Source of the DNA: Lonicera japonica
Taxonomy: Eukaryota; Streptophyta; Magnoliopsida; Dipsacales; Caprifoliaceae
Direction of reading: 5' to 3'
NCBI GenBank assembly: GCA_021464415.1
Contig: CM038468.1
Coordinates: forward strand, 744,001-808,000
Length of the DNA: 64,000 nt
Made by a program: the position numbers and the translations under genes. Of this stretch, positions 12,107 to 23,731 are shown one piece after another (within the stretch, counting starts at the first letter, position 1; each line of letters begins with the position of its first letter). Below the pieces are notes generated by a model. That model ran no database searches and was not told the origin of the DNA. It was given only the letters and a program-made list of their open reading frames with translations.

Positions 12107-13999
12107 ATGGCTAATAGGATTTTGCTTTACATGCAAAATTACTGGCCTTTTTCGGTCTTCAAGTTCGATGATTTGATTGAATCCGATCGGTTGGTTAACA
12201 AACTAGCAGTCCCTAAACACACTAAAGAGTTCGTTTATGCTGTTCGTGTACCGGAATCACGGGCTGTTATATATGTACTTTGTGTTCAGAATTTATCTGA
12301 GAGATCAGCTTTAGATGCTGAGTATCTCATTAGAGAAATTAAACCTGATGTTGTTGTCGCCCAAATCGGTGATTCGGTGATTAGTGAGATTCAGTCTGAG
12401 GAGAATCAATTTAGGAATGGGAGTGATGATGCTCCTGTTCCCACTTCTTCTATTGAAGTGCTAAAACAATGTTTTGTTCATAAGACAAATAGAGAGAAGT
12501 ATGAGAATGTAGCTGGGAGTTTGGTCTTGAGGGAGATTTTTGGGGTTGGCTTTCATGGACATTTCTTGGCTGCCAAAAATGTTGCCGATGAAATCGGTTC
12601 GTCTTTCTTATTTCTTGAATCTCCTTTTGTTAAATATGGTGAGGGTAATAGCTCCTCGGGCGAGGCCGATTCGGGAAACAAGTTTCAATCCTTGGGTATA
12701 CAGCCTAGTGGGTTGGTTCCACAGCAAGTGGGTTCTGTGATTCCATTAAGTTCGAGGACGTTTTGTATTACGAATGATCTTCGTTCGCAGTTAGGGAAGT
12801 CTTTATCTTCTCATTTAATGCATTCAACTTCTGAACCAAAGGTCGGTAGTGTAGATATTCAACCAAGTGCTGATTACAATGCCCCTCAATTTGCCAATTC
12901 TGTTTACCCCTTGCTGGTTGATTTGCATAATATCTTTCTTGATATACCGTCGATTGGGAAAGGTCTAGCTCATGCACAAAAGATGCTTTCTGATGTCAAT
13001 AGGGGAGATACTGTTGATACCCATCTCCTCTCTGAGGTATACATCTTTAGAATCGCAGTTGAGGGACTAAGAATTGCTCTTAATAATGCGGGCAGGCTCC
13101 CTCTCAACAAATTGGTGGACACCAACTCAACAAAAACAGAGTTTTGTGATCTTCCTGTTGATGACAAGTCACATGCTCTTCTTGCACATGCTCTTCGAAG
13201 CCAGACTATAAACTACAAATCGATTGTGGCAATAGTTGACGCAGGTGGTTTAGCCGGTTTAAGGAAACACTGGAATACACCCGTTCCTCCCGAGGTCAGG
13301 GATATGGTTGAAGAGCTGGTCATTGATTGCACAAACAACGGGGAAACCCCAAATCATAAGGATAGAAAGAGATTATTAACCAATAAGCCAGTGGTGGCTG
13401 TAGGAGCAGGGGCAACAGCGGTGTTAGGAGCTTCGTCCCTCTCTAAAGTTGTACCCGCATCAACCTTCATGAAACTAATTACTTTCAAAGTACCAGCTTC
13501 ACTGAAAATTATGATGACACAGACCCAAAAGGCTTTTGCCATTGCCCTCGGTAAGGCTATTGGTCCATCAAAAGTTGTAGCCCCTGGATTTGCAAGTTCT
13601 GGAGTCAAAACAACATCTGCCTTGAAGGCAGCTGCTTCTGCTGAGAAATTTCGAGCTGTGGCTCATAGTGTTATAGCCTCTGCAGAGAAGACAAGCCTTT
13701 CGGCCATGAGAACAGCTTTGTATGAAATAATGAGGAAGCGGCGGGTTCAGCGAATTGGTTTTCTTCCCTGGGCTACTTTTGGGTGTAGTGTTGCAACGTG
13801 CACGGGCTTGCTCGCATATGGAGATGGAATTGAATGTGCTGTCGAATCACTCCCAGCGGCTCCCTCCATTGCCAGTTTGGGTCGTGGGATCCGAAGTTTA
13901 CACCTGGCATCTGACGCAGTGAGGGATAAAGAAAGCTCAAGGATACAAAAATCTATTGAGTCCCTATTGTATAGTCTTAAGAAGATGAAAGCCCAATAA
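12107..13999 (+). CDS. Conserved-looking protein of unknown function, TraB-like segment, intronless
   Basis: This is an uninterrupted 630-residue frame starting MANRILLYMQNYWPFSVFKF. I chose ATG 12107 because the open frame upstream contains no ATG, only an in-frame TTG. Residues about 70-88 (AEYLIREIKPDVVVAQIGD) resemble the start of the TraB/PrgY fold, in which a reactive-site-like loop follows a P-D-V-V-V strand; this is a weak visual match. Two hydrophobic stretches that could be membrane segments lie near residues 426-445 (KPVVAVGAGATAVLGASSL) and 551-570 (GFLPWATFGCSVATCTGLLA). The C-terminus is charged and helical (RDKESSRIQKSIESLLYSLK). Codon use and the long clean frame indicate a real gene. 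I do not recognise a characterised homologue, so no function is assigned. Confidence 0.88.
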   Translation: MANRILLYMQNYWPFSVFKFDDLIESDRLVNKLAVPKHTKEFVYAVRVPESRAVIYVLCVQNLSERSALDAEYLIREIKPDVVVAQIGDSVISEIQSEENQFRNGSDDAPVPTSSIEVLKQCFVHKTNREKYENVAGSLVLREIFGVGFHGHFLAAKNVADEIGSSFLFLESPFVKYGEGNSSSGEADSGNKFQSLGIQPSGLVPQQVGSVIPLSSRTFCITNDLRSQLGKSLSSHLMHSTSEPKVGSVDIQPSADYNAPQFANSVYPLLVDLHNIFLDIPSIGKGLAHAQKMLSDVNRGDTVDTHLLSEVYIFRIAVEGLRIALNNAGRLPLNKLVDTNSTKTEFCDLPVDDKSHALLAHALRSQTINYKSIVAIVDAGGLAGLRKHWNTPVPPEVRDMVEELVIDCTNNGETPNHKDRKRLLTNKPVVAVGAGATAVLGASSLSKVVPASTFMKLITFKVPASLKIMMTQTQKAFAIALGKAIGPSKVVAPGFASSGVKTTSALKAAASAEKFRAVAHSVIASAEKTSLSAMRTALYEIMRKRRVQRIGFLPWATFGCSVATCTGLLAYGDGIECAVESLPAAPSIASLGRGIRSLHLASDAVRDKESSRIQKSIESLLYSLKKMKAQ

Positions 14000-14288
14000 G
14001 TAAGAATCTGTACTTGTCTTGATTGTATACTAATAGATACTCGTAAGGAAGCTATGGTCATTTTAATAGAGTTCATAAAATCTCTTATGTACATAGGGTG
14101 TCTTGCAACTGTGGCTGCTAATCCGCTTGGTTTGTGAAGGGGTGCTTCTTTTTTTCTCTTTCAATCAAACATTTGTTGCTTCTTAGCTAATATCCGTATT
14201 GCATGAGCATTATTGAAGAGATCCTTGATACTTTTATGGTTCATATAAGAACTGGTTGCATTCATTGGTATACTTTCATTATTAATGA
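14000..14288 (+). other. Probable 3' UTR of the 630-residue gene
   Basis: AT-rich sequence follows the TAA and leads to a MITE at 14292. I see no other gene. Confidence 0.4.
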
Positions 14289-14291
14289 TAA

Positions 14292-14772
14292 GAGCATCTC
14301 CAATGCAACCATGAACCGGATAAAAATGAGATGCCACATAGGATGCATAGACAAGGAACCAAAAAAATGCTCTCCAATGCAACTATTAAGGAGATGTGGC
14401 AAAAATGAGAATAGACACTGTGAAGGTGACCCTCTACTTTTCAAGGGTCTCTTGGACAATGTCTAAACACACATCATCTTTTTTGTCTACCTACTTCTCT
14501 TTTTTAAGCTTTTATTTTATAAATATATTTTTTGTAAACACTATATGATTGAAAAGTACGAATTGAGACGTATCAAACGAGATCCATACCGCATATAAAA
14601 AAAATTGATTTTTTTTTTATGAATTTCATAATAGATGATATTGTGGATAATTCCATTGGAGATCCTTATTTTAAGATTTGTCCATCAAGAGTTTTTTACG
14701 CCACATAAGAAAGTCATGCTTATATGTCCATGGTTTGAAAGTATTCAACCTGCTTTTGCATTGGAGATGCTC
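14292..14772. mobile_element. Tourist-like (PIF/Harbinger) MITE, TSD TAA
   Basis: The element is 481 bp. It starts GAGCATCTCCAATGCAA and ends with the reverse complement TTGCATTGGAGATGCTC. It is flanked by TAA at 14289-14291 and 14773-14775, the 3-bp duplication of PIF/Harbinger elements. A second partial copy of the terminal motif lies inside (CTCTCCAATGCAAC near 14371), and an inverted one (CATTGGAGATCC) near 14655. No coding capacity is seen. It sits about 290 bp after the stop of the upstream gene. Confidence 0.85.
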
Positions 14773-14775
14773 TAA

Positions 14776-15931
14776 GCATCCGTTGGCCTATCATTGTGTG
14801 ATACTTTTCAGTTGTGTATATCTTATCAAGAAGATGCCTCTCGATTTTCCTCTGTTGAGGACAATGAGATATTGAGATATAATGGCAAAGGTTCTTATAA
14901 AATATTTGCTTTCTTGTAATGAATGACCAATTCTTGTTCAACTATAATGAGATCTAGTACGTTGATGTAGGAAACATGATTCTTTCATTGAGACATCTTG
15001 TCCCTTCTTCTTTAATTTTTTTTAATTTTAATAATATTTGGTTTCTTATCAAAAAAAAAAAAAAAAAAAGGAAGGCGAGGCTCTTAATTTGAGACTCAGT
15101 ATATTATGTGAACCTTCGAAAAGGTACATCAGCCACTTTGACTTGGAAGTTGGAATTATGACATGCAAAACAACTCTCACATGGCTCTTTTCTCATCTTC
15201 AATTGGTTCAAGAAACAAGTAGTTTAATAGCAAAGTTAGATAATTACTCCAAAATGACTCAGTCAAATCTGATTGTGGGTGGTTCCTGAATTTCTTGTAC
15301 CTTTAGTTTGGGAAATTCTAGTAATAACATACTTTTGTCCAAAAATATATATTTTTTTTCCCAATTATGTTGTTTGTTTCCAAGATGAAAGCACGTATTC
15401 TTGTTTTCTGTAATAAGAGCAAATGAAATTTGGTGAATTGAAGAACTTGTTCTCTTGGAATTTGCTCATTGGATTCAGCATTATCTGAAGAGATTTGGAC
15501 CTTGTATGAGAAATTCTGCAGAGGGCAGGGAATTTTATTGATGCTTCCAAAATCATTAGCGAAGACGAGGCTAATGCAATTGTGCCTCAAGAGAGCGAGT
15601 CCTCCTTGAGGCAGCTGAGACATTCACTTCTTGCACGACATCATTTTAACTGTTAACACTTGAGAGTAACCCAGAAGAAAAAACAGAAAAACATCAGTGC
15701 TTGACGAAAAGACCAGAAAGACAGAGAGGGGAGAAAGGAAAAAATAAAAAGAACAGCAAATAATGGCGATGCAACATCAGGAAAATAAATAAATTCGATC
15801 TGTACTCCTAATCACATCAATTGAGAACTTCGAGATTCAGAGCAAGGTGAGTGATTATTTCTATTTCCACTTTGTTGTCTTCCCTTTTTTTCTTCGAATT
15901 TTTGGAAGCCTATAATTTTCTTTTTTGCAAG
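14776..15931. other. Spacer without recognised gene
   Basis: The stretch is AT-rich with a long A run at 15051-15069. Open stretches are short, in conflicting frames, and match nothing I recognise. It may contain decayed upstream sequence of the GTPase fragment that follows. Confidence 0.35.
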
Positions 15932-16065
15932 GAATTGATGAAAGAGATTGAAGCATCAGATGTTATTTTCAAAGTGCAAGAACCCCTGGCACTCGCGGTG
16001 TTGATACGGAAAAGATGGTGATTGGAGCAGTTCCTGGGGACTTGTGTTGCTTCTTAACAAAATAG
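15932..16065 (+). pseudogene. Nucleolar GTPase (NSN1/nucleostemin-like) exon fragment, frameshifted
   Basis: One exon-like block is bounded by a TTTGCAAG acceptor and a GGTAAT donor. The first frame reads ELMKEIEASDVIFKVQEPL. After a one-base loss the next frame reads PLGTRGVDTEKMVIGA, and after another shift LVLLLNKI. These match in order the IEASDVI, DPLGTR and KHLVLLLNKID blocks of the plant nucleostemin/NSN1 circularly permuted GTPases, where the NKID block is the G4 motif. The two frame breaks and the absence of adjacent exons indicate a pseudogene fragment. Retained splice-like edges suggest a genomic rather than retro-copied origin. Confidence 0.72.
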
Positions 16066-17142
16066 GTAATATTAGCCCCACCTCGCTCTATCTACCCTAT
16101 ATTAGTTCTTTGACACCAAATAATTGGAGGACTTAGCTTAAGAAATGAGAACTGAGAGATGGTGTTTGTAAAATTATTTTCCCCATATGATACAAGTACC
16201 ATACATGAATTGCTCCCCGTTTATACATTTTCCCTCTTTATCTTTACATTTCAAAAAAGAGGGGGGAAATGAATCTACTACTGAGGTACCGCATGAATGC
16301 ACCATTCTAAAATTCTCACGTAATGCATTGAGTGAATTTTTGTCTAAATGACAAAATATTGTATATGAATGTTGAAAAAGGGGGAGTTGATCTTTTCTAG
16401 TATTGAGTATATGTTATATGAAATGCATTTGACATTACATTTTCTTGGTTCGTTGTTGCTTCTTGATTTCTCGTTCATTAGCCTGGTATACAATTATTAC
16501 AGGTTAGGTACTTGGATCATCAAGTCTTTATATTTCTGGTTGCTTAGATTACCCCCATAAAGATCCTTTGTTGTAATTTTTACCTCTTCATATTCAATTA
16601 TCATAGCTTTATTACTTGCTTTCTTTTTCCTGTTGTTCCTTTCATTTCTTTCTGTTCATGCATTTTTCAAGATTGGTCTTTTAATCTTAAAACTTGGCCA
16701 TTGAAGAAAATAGTTTGGTGCTTCCCAAAGAGGATAACGTGACCTTAATTTGGACATATTAGTTTCTAACTTTTTTCTAGAACAAGTGATTATGTGTTTT
16801 ATGCCTCCATGTATACAAAGAATGTCCATTTCTCTTCCTTAATCAAAAGCACCACCAGTAATGTCATTCCCATCAATTTTAGAATCAGTGAAACAAATAG
16901 CTCTACTCAGTGACCTAAAATGCATTTTGCAACTATGTTCCTGTTCTAAAGCCTGAACATTTTAAGGAGATAAAAGATGTATGGGAAGTTGAAATGCTTC
17001 TAATACTTGGTTCGGGATTTTGTAAGGTACATAATGATCTTTTACCTTTTCTCTTTCGAAATCAGTGGCTCAGACAATTTGGCATTTCATGCTCTCTTTA
17101 ATGTCACACATAGGACTGCCTAGGTTCCGCAAAGGCGCAAGG
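16066..17142. other. Spacer upstream of the chromovirus
   Basis: No gene is recognised. The sequence is AT-rich with T-rich tracts. The last bases (ending GGCAAGGCAGCG near the LTR) continue on the far side of the insertion at 27943. Confidence 0.35.
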
Positions 17143-17147
17143 CAGCG

Positions 17148-17727
17148 TATCACGGGGTGCCTTCCAACAACACCCATGATCGACTACACTTCAAGGACAC
17201 TGTGCACACACCCAAGCGCAACATGACCCAACAAGCCATCCAGCATCATCAAGTTCTAGCCCTCATGTCTCGGCTAGTTTTTTGGAGAAATGTCTTCTCA
17301 CATATAAATATTGTTTCCATGTAAATAGCTCTAGGAATTTACTTTGTAATCGTTTTTATTTCCTTTGTAATTGTTTTCCTATAACTTGTGTGAGTCAACG
17401 TGCACTGCTACAACTTTGGTATTTTCATTAAGTGGTTATATGTGGGAATAAGATTATCTGCCTTGCATCTAAATTGCTTACAAGTGCACGTTGTCTAGCA
17501 TTCTATTTCAAGCTCTTACTTTCTTCTTTCAAGTTGTAATAACTTTCAATGTAATCAAGTTTCTTGCAATGAAGTAATTTCAATTTATGCTCAAGCTCTC
17601 TTTTAATTTTTGTTGTTGCACATTAGTTGTTGAATGTAAATAATTTTCTATTGAACTTGACTGTGCTACTGGTTAGTCCCGTTAATCATGCGGCCTCCTT
17701 TGGGCCGTCAAAGGACGCCTCGTGATA
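17148..17727 (+). repeat. 5' LTR of the chromovirus
   Basis: The 580-bp LTR starts TATCACGGGGTGCC (the usual TG is mutated to TA) and ends CCTCGTGATA. It matches the 3' LTR throughout, with scattered substitutions and small indels. Confidence 0.9.
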
Positions 17728-17728
17728 G

Positions 17729-17742
17729 TTGGTATCAAAGGG
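17729..17742 (+). promoter_or_regulatory. Primer binding site, initiator-Met tRNA type
   Basis: TTGGTATCAAAGGG begins one base after the 5' LTR and resembles the TGGTATCAGAGC primer site complementary to plant initiator methionine tRNA. Confidence 0.75.
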
Positions 17743-17793
17743 ATTGTTTCGATTACTGCTTTGTGAAATTTAGTTTGTGAATCTTGCTGCGTT

Positions 17794-18898
17794 ATGATGC
17801 GAACTAATAGCCAGCGAGTCGAAACCCTTGAAAGGAATGTTGGCTTATTGAAGGAGAAGATGGGCGGAACGCCCTCTTTTCACAATCATGTGAAAAGTTT
17901 GGAGAGACTCACCCAATTGTCCCACTAAGGGATGTGTCGGGTAGCTTATCCACGCTCGTAGACCGCGTACAAGCTTTGGAGGAAGGCCTCCAAAGCCTTC
18001 AAGGAAACCCATCGAGAGGAAACTTTGGGGAGATGATCGATGAGATGAGAGACGAAATCCATTGGATCAATAAAAAATTGACTATCGTGTTTATGGCAAT
18101 TGCTCACTCACTAATTTAGGGAGGGGAGCGTATAAAGATAAAAGTGCCCGAACTGAAGGCATTCACTGGTGTTCGTGATGCTAGGGAATTTGAGAACTTC
18201 ATTTTTGACATTGAACAATATTTTCGTGCCATAAAGGTCGACACTGAAGAAGTCAAGGTATCCATTGCGTCTATGTACTTGTCCGGGGATGCCAAGTTGT
18301 GGTGGTAAAACAAGTATAATGACATTCAAGCAGGTGATTGCGATATTAGCACCTGGAAGAACCTAAAAAGAGAACTATGTGCTCAATTCTTTCTCGAAAA
18401 CACAACCCATAATGCGTGACAGGAGCTCCTGCAGATGAAACACTCTGGAAGCATTAAGGAGTATGTCAACGCATTCACCACCATCATGTTAAACATCCAC
18501 GATATGAATGAGGCTGATAGGTTATTATTTTTCATGACTCGATTGGAACCGTGAGCCACGAATGAACTAAACCAAAGACAAGTCAAGACGTTATCCCAAA
18601 TAATATCAGCTACTGCATGCCTTCAAGATTATAGTACAGGTCCTAAAACTAACATTCCAATAAATGGGCAAATGAAGAATAGGGGGAAGCAAAATTATCA
18701 AGCCAAATCAGATGGGGAAGGTAACGCACCCACTACGTCTTTCAACCAGCAAAACAATTTCAAAAATAGGAACGAGTTCACGAGGAACTCCCAAGCCAAC
18801 AGTAGTGGAAAAAAGTCCTTCACCTCTGGACCTTGTCATTTGTGCCATGATCCTCACTTAATGGCCAATTGCCCCGATAAGAAACTCCTAAGTGCTCT
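17794..18898 (+). pseudogene. Chromovirus gag, N-terminal part, broken and split
   Basis: The readable gag frame starts MMRTNSQRVETLERNVG. The capsid region contains VPELKAFTGVRDAREFENF, YLSGDAKLWW and MKHSGSIKEYVNAFTTIML. Further on is a CX2CX4HX4C zinc knuckle, CHLCHDPHLMANC (about 18834). At least five in-frame stops interrupt it. The frame is cut after KKLLSAL by the insertion at 18899 and resumes at 23727 within the duplicated GCTCT. Confidence 0.87.
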
Positions 18899-21800
18899 TG
18901 TAATACCCTGTATTTTAATTTGTCTCAACTTGAATTATATTAGCTTATTTATACTCATGTGAGTGATCGTTAGGTGATTCGGGTGGTTCGAATGGATTTT
19001 GGTTGGTAAATAAGAAGTTTTAGCCTTTCGCGATTTGTTATTTCTAGCTATCTTTGAGCTATCGTAATTTATTCTCTATGTATCGGAATGAGGTTCTACT
19101 TGCTAGGGTATCTAGTGTTTATACCATTCTACAACTTTTGTGTTTTGACCGAAAGCTAATTCACACTCCTCGAGGGTCAAAATAGGGCGCAAAGTAGGCC
19201 CATTGCAAAATTCTGGTCATTCGGTAGCGCTTTGGCAGAGCGCTGTCTTCGGCGAATTTTTGGGAAAAATATATTTAGAATTTGGGAAAACTTTCTCTTA
19301 TAAATTTGTAGAGCATTGAAATACCTTTCCGTGGATATAAAGATCACCTCAATCGGAGTTCCGAGCGAAAAGTTATGGCCAAAATACGAATAGTGCTCCA
19401 GATCCATAAGGCATATGTCGGCAGATGACTCCATGATCGATCATGGAAAAACTATGATCGATCAAGGTCCAACAGTAAGTCGGTTTTCACCACTTTTACG
19501 CCATTTTAAGCCTCCTTCTCCCCCATTTTCGAGACACAACCTCAGAGGGAGTTAGAGAGAGGTGAGAGCTCGTCTTTAAGGATTATTTGAGAGCTTTATA
19601 CACATCTTTCATCCTCAATCCAAGATTAAAGCTCCAAATCAATCAAACCATCTTCTAAAGCACTATTCATCATCTTCTTCCTTGTTATCCACCATGGGAG
19701 CTCGAGCTTGAGCTATGACTACACGGGTTGGAGTCTAAGCTTCGTTATTTGGGAGTTTTGCTATTCTAGAAACGCGGTGACGCGATATATTCGGGGTTTC
19801 ACCAAGCAAAGCTTCGATTATCATCCTTTCTTCTCTCTTTTGGTCTACAACTTGAGGTAGGGGTTTATATGCTTTTAAACTTGAAATGTTGGCCTTATTT
19901 TATAAATATCATCATAGTTTCATTTCATTTGTCTTAGTTATCTAAGGTATGGCTTATAACATGATGTTGTATGATTAATAAAGATTTAAAAGTGAAGTTT
20001 GAGAGAATAGATGCTATGTACACTTGATAATATGATTTCATTTGGCTATAAATGGATGATTTATACATGTATGTCAAATATGATGATTTTGCCTATTGAT
20101 CGATATCAATGATATATGGTTAATTGGAGTATGAATTCACGTATTTATGCAAGATATGCCATCTAAGCTCTATAATTACATGTTATTGATTCATATGGAC
20201 GTCCTTTGGGTATGTATGTGTTGATTTGCCAAGAAAAGGGTTTTGTATATTGTGAGAACCCGCGTTCGCGACGCCCGGGGGTTCCTCGTGGGCGGCGATT
20301 CCGTTGTTGCTTTGGAATTAGGGTTTGAAAAGAATAAGAGTTGCCAGTTTGTTTTACTAAACAAACAAAAAGATTTGTGTAAAAGAGACGTATTTATGAG
20401 GTAAATATCCTCTTATACACAATGTATGCGAAACCAGTTGATTCGAGGGTTCGGGGATTAAGTTACGAATCGGGAAGGTGTTAGGCACCCAATTCGCCCT
20501 TTCGGTCTCTTGAGTAGGATATGCGTGTGTTATAATTCAGTTCTTGCATGCTATTGCTATTATTTTACAGCTTTTCGTGCTTGCCTTAGAAATCGAAATT
20601 TTGGGATTGGGATGAAAACTATGTGTTTCCTAGTTCGCCCACGATTTTAAAAATAAATGTGTGTGTGTGTGATTTAAAAAAATAGAGTTTGATAATAGTA
20701 GATGCAGTGAAACAAGTGATTTTGTAAAGCATTGGGCTTTTCGGAAACTGATTCAATGTGGAATCTTATACTCGATATGATATGAGGCGAGTTGACCGAT
20801 CGTATACCATAGTCTATTGATTAAACCGGTATAGATGGCAATAATGCTTTCATAATCGAGTGTTTATCACATACACACCGTAATCTATGAGTTAAATTGG
20901 ATATATAGCGATTATCGATTCCTTCGTATAACAATACCGCTAATCCGAGCTTTTGGAAAAGTAAGAAAGTAATAATACTATTTTGGAATTGGATTAGGGT
21001 TTATTATACGCCTTTAGTTTTGAAAAATAATTTAAAAAAGGGTTTTGAAAAGCTATCAAGTAATAAAAATTATGCATACAAAAATATAAATTATAAAACT
21101 GACGAATAAATAAAAGAAGAGAGAGGAAATTATACCTGAGCCTCCTTGGAGGGAGAGAATAAGGATATCTTGGTGTGTATCACGAAATCCCCTTGATTGT
21201 TGATGAAAATAATGAATGGAGGGGGGGTCTATTTATAGTTGAAGAAAATACTTGGAGAGCAAGAAAATAGATTGCAACTAGGACTCTTGGAAATATCGCG
21301 AAGCCTTCCCACCGTTGGATCATCCTGATTTTTGGATATGTGTTGTAAATAGGAATCTTCTAGATTGTGTAAACATTTCAGGTCGATCAGAATTCGGGAA
21401 GCTCTCCTTTCATTCTGATTGGTACGAAGAGTTTGTGTCCGCGTAGGAAAGGTACTTGTTGTAGACAAGGTCCTTTGTTTGCACTACAAGTCAGGTTCTA
21501 ACCGTTGGATCATGCTGAATTTTGGATATGTATTGCCAATATAAGTCTTCTAGACTCTGTAAATATTTGAAGACGATCTGAGTTCGGGAAGGACTCGGTC
21601 TCCTCGAATTGGTACAAAGAGTTTGTTCCCGCGTAGGAAACGTACTTGCGTACAAAAACCTCAAGAACTGAACTTCTAGCCGTTGGATTATTCTAATTTT
21701 AGGATATGTTTTCCTTCCAAATGTTTTCTATCTTGTGTCCAAATTTGAGGTTGATCAGAATTCGGGAAGGCCAATATTTATTTTAATTTACTACGAAGGA

Positions 21801-23726
21801 CATTTCGACTAGAATTGCACGATAGACAAATTGATTCTTGAGGATCCCATGTCCAACAAAGCTGAATTTAGAATATGTTCTTCCCCACAATAAGGCCTAT
21901 CCACTCACCAAACTTCAAACCATTTTAACTTCGAGAAGACCTCCATTAGATCACCAAACTCATGATTTTTTGAATTTTTAGAGATTCGACTGTCGGATTG
22001 AGCTGATTTTTGAGTATGCTACTCCTTTTGATAATGTCTAACAACTCTCAAAGTTTGAGGATGATCCAAAATGCGTAACTCTCCTTTCACAAGTTTCTAG
22101 GAGTTTTGACGGTTTTCAATTCCGACAATTTTCGATAATTATGTAACTCCTCATCTGGGGTTCTTTCGGCTTTTTTTTTTTGACCTGTATCACATGATTT
22201 ACATAGTTTTTGTGCATCCAAAAATGCTCGTGCATGCATGCTTATTCATTTCTTTGAAAATCATAATTTTTGCGGGGGTCGCAAAATGAGGTGTTCACAT
22301 ATACACTAAAGGACGTGGACATGATTTTGATAGAGTTTATATGGCATATGTAGTATCTACCTTATTTTTGATGCATGAAGTGGAACAAGATATGCCGCTT
22401 GAACTTAATATCTATGTGAGATAGACTTGTAAGCCATGTTCCTTGGATATACATGCTTGGTTGTATCAAAGTGGATTTATAAATGGGTTATGTATGCGAT
22501 GAGGAGCATGGATACATGATGAATGAAGTTTAAGTGGCATGTGTTATTTTTAGTTGTCATAAAGAGCATATGTGCATGTTGTGCACCACTATTGTGTCAA
22601 CCGCAATCTTGAAGATTCTTTGGCAAACTCAGATTCTCTTATGGCCTATCGAATGGGCGTGTATCTCTTATTATGATGTTGAAAGCTTCAGTATATATAT
22701 CTCTCTGTTCGGAGGCTACATGGAAGCTTATTTTTCATGGCAATTCACGGAAGCTTCATAAAAGCTTATTGTCTCATCGAATATGATTGGTTGACCGATT
22801 TCTGGATAATGATTGTGCTTGGTCGTGGATGACCAAGGGTGATGTGAATTATGTATGAATGTATGTTTTCATGGTGCTTGCCGGGATGGGAAAATAGGCA
22901 GGGCCCGGTGCCCTTGGGTTAAAAGCCCTAAACCCCTGGGGGAGCAATGTTTGGCCGCCTATAAGCCACCGGTGTGGAGCCCGGGAACCTAGGCAAATTG
23001 GCAAGGCACTATAGTTTGGTTGTTATCAATGTTTGTATGGGATCGAGATGATTGATCCCAGGACTGTTGCTATCTATATTCATATAGGATCGGGACAATT
23101 GATCCTAGGGTATCAGCTTGATGATTCGACATCTCGATGGCATGGGAATATACTTACAGCTCAGGCTCTTTATGGTATGGTAATCGGTTGACACGGGAGG
23201 TAAATTGCATTAGCACGTGCATGCATAGTTAATTGATGAACATGGTTTTTGTTGATATTAAAGAATTACACGTGGCTTGAAAGATATGTTTATAAACCTG
23301 TTTTTTTGAATATATGCCTTCCACCCCCCTACTGAGCCGTGAGCTCACCCCGTTTTCTAACTATTACAGGTACACAGGGGACGTGTGATGTTAATGAGAC
23401 GGCGGGTTCGGGATCGAAATAGAGAGCTCTGATACGAATTCATCATTTTGTTATGAATATGTTACCTTGGGAAGCTACAGCTAGCCCGAAGTGTTATTTA
23501 CTGACTTGTGCATGCTTAGTTTGGTTTTGTATATTGGTTACATGTATGCATGATTTTGTACAGTACTATCTTCTTCTAACTGGCTGATTGACATGTGTGA
23601 TATTTACCGTCTGAACTTCTTTGTGCATTTACATATATGCCTATTTTAGTCAATCTAAGATGGGTTAGTAGTACTCCAGGTCTTAATTACGGGTGATATC
23701 CTGTATATTAAGGCAAGGGTGTTACA
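18899..23726 (+). mobile_element. Solo LTR inserted in chromovirus gag; TSD GCTCT
   Basis: The insertion is 4828 bp, bounded by TGTAATACCC and GGGTGTTACA and flanked by GCTCT at 18894-18898 and 23727-23731. Removing it rejoins the gag reading frame. After subtraction of a further insertion (20251-22299 plus its 5-bp duplication) it is about 2.77 kb with no coding domain. That size and these ends fit a single long LTR such as those of Tekay/Retand-type gypsy elements. The end region GAGCTCACCCC...TTACAGGTACACAGGG near 23340-23380 has the look of their U3/R region. Strand is assigned only by that resemblance. Confidence 0.82.
20251..22299 (-). mobile_element. Tat/Ogre-like solo LTR nested inside the previous solo LTR
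   Basis: The insertion is 2049 bp, starting TGTGAGAACC and ending GGTGTTCACA. It is flanked by TATAT (20246-20250) and TATAC (22300-22304), a TSD with one mismatch. The motif GGGAAGGTGTTAGGCACCC (20478-20496) is characteristic of LTRs of Tat/Ogre-lineage gypsy elements. On the minus strand the LTR starts TGTGAACACCTCATTTTGCG, and a TATAAATA box lies near 21230, which is why I give minus orientation. No coding domain is seen, so it is a solo LTR. Three similar blocks containing GCCGTTGGAT or ACCGTTGGAT (near 21310, 21500 and 21680) form an internal degenerate repeat. Confidence 0.82.
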
Positions 23727-23731
23727 GCTCT

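Noticed and set aside
22534..22761. 75-codon open frame within the nested solo LTR
   Set aside because: Lies in an LTR with no coding role expected; no domain.
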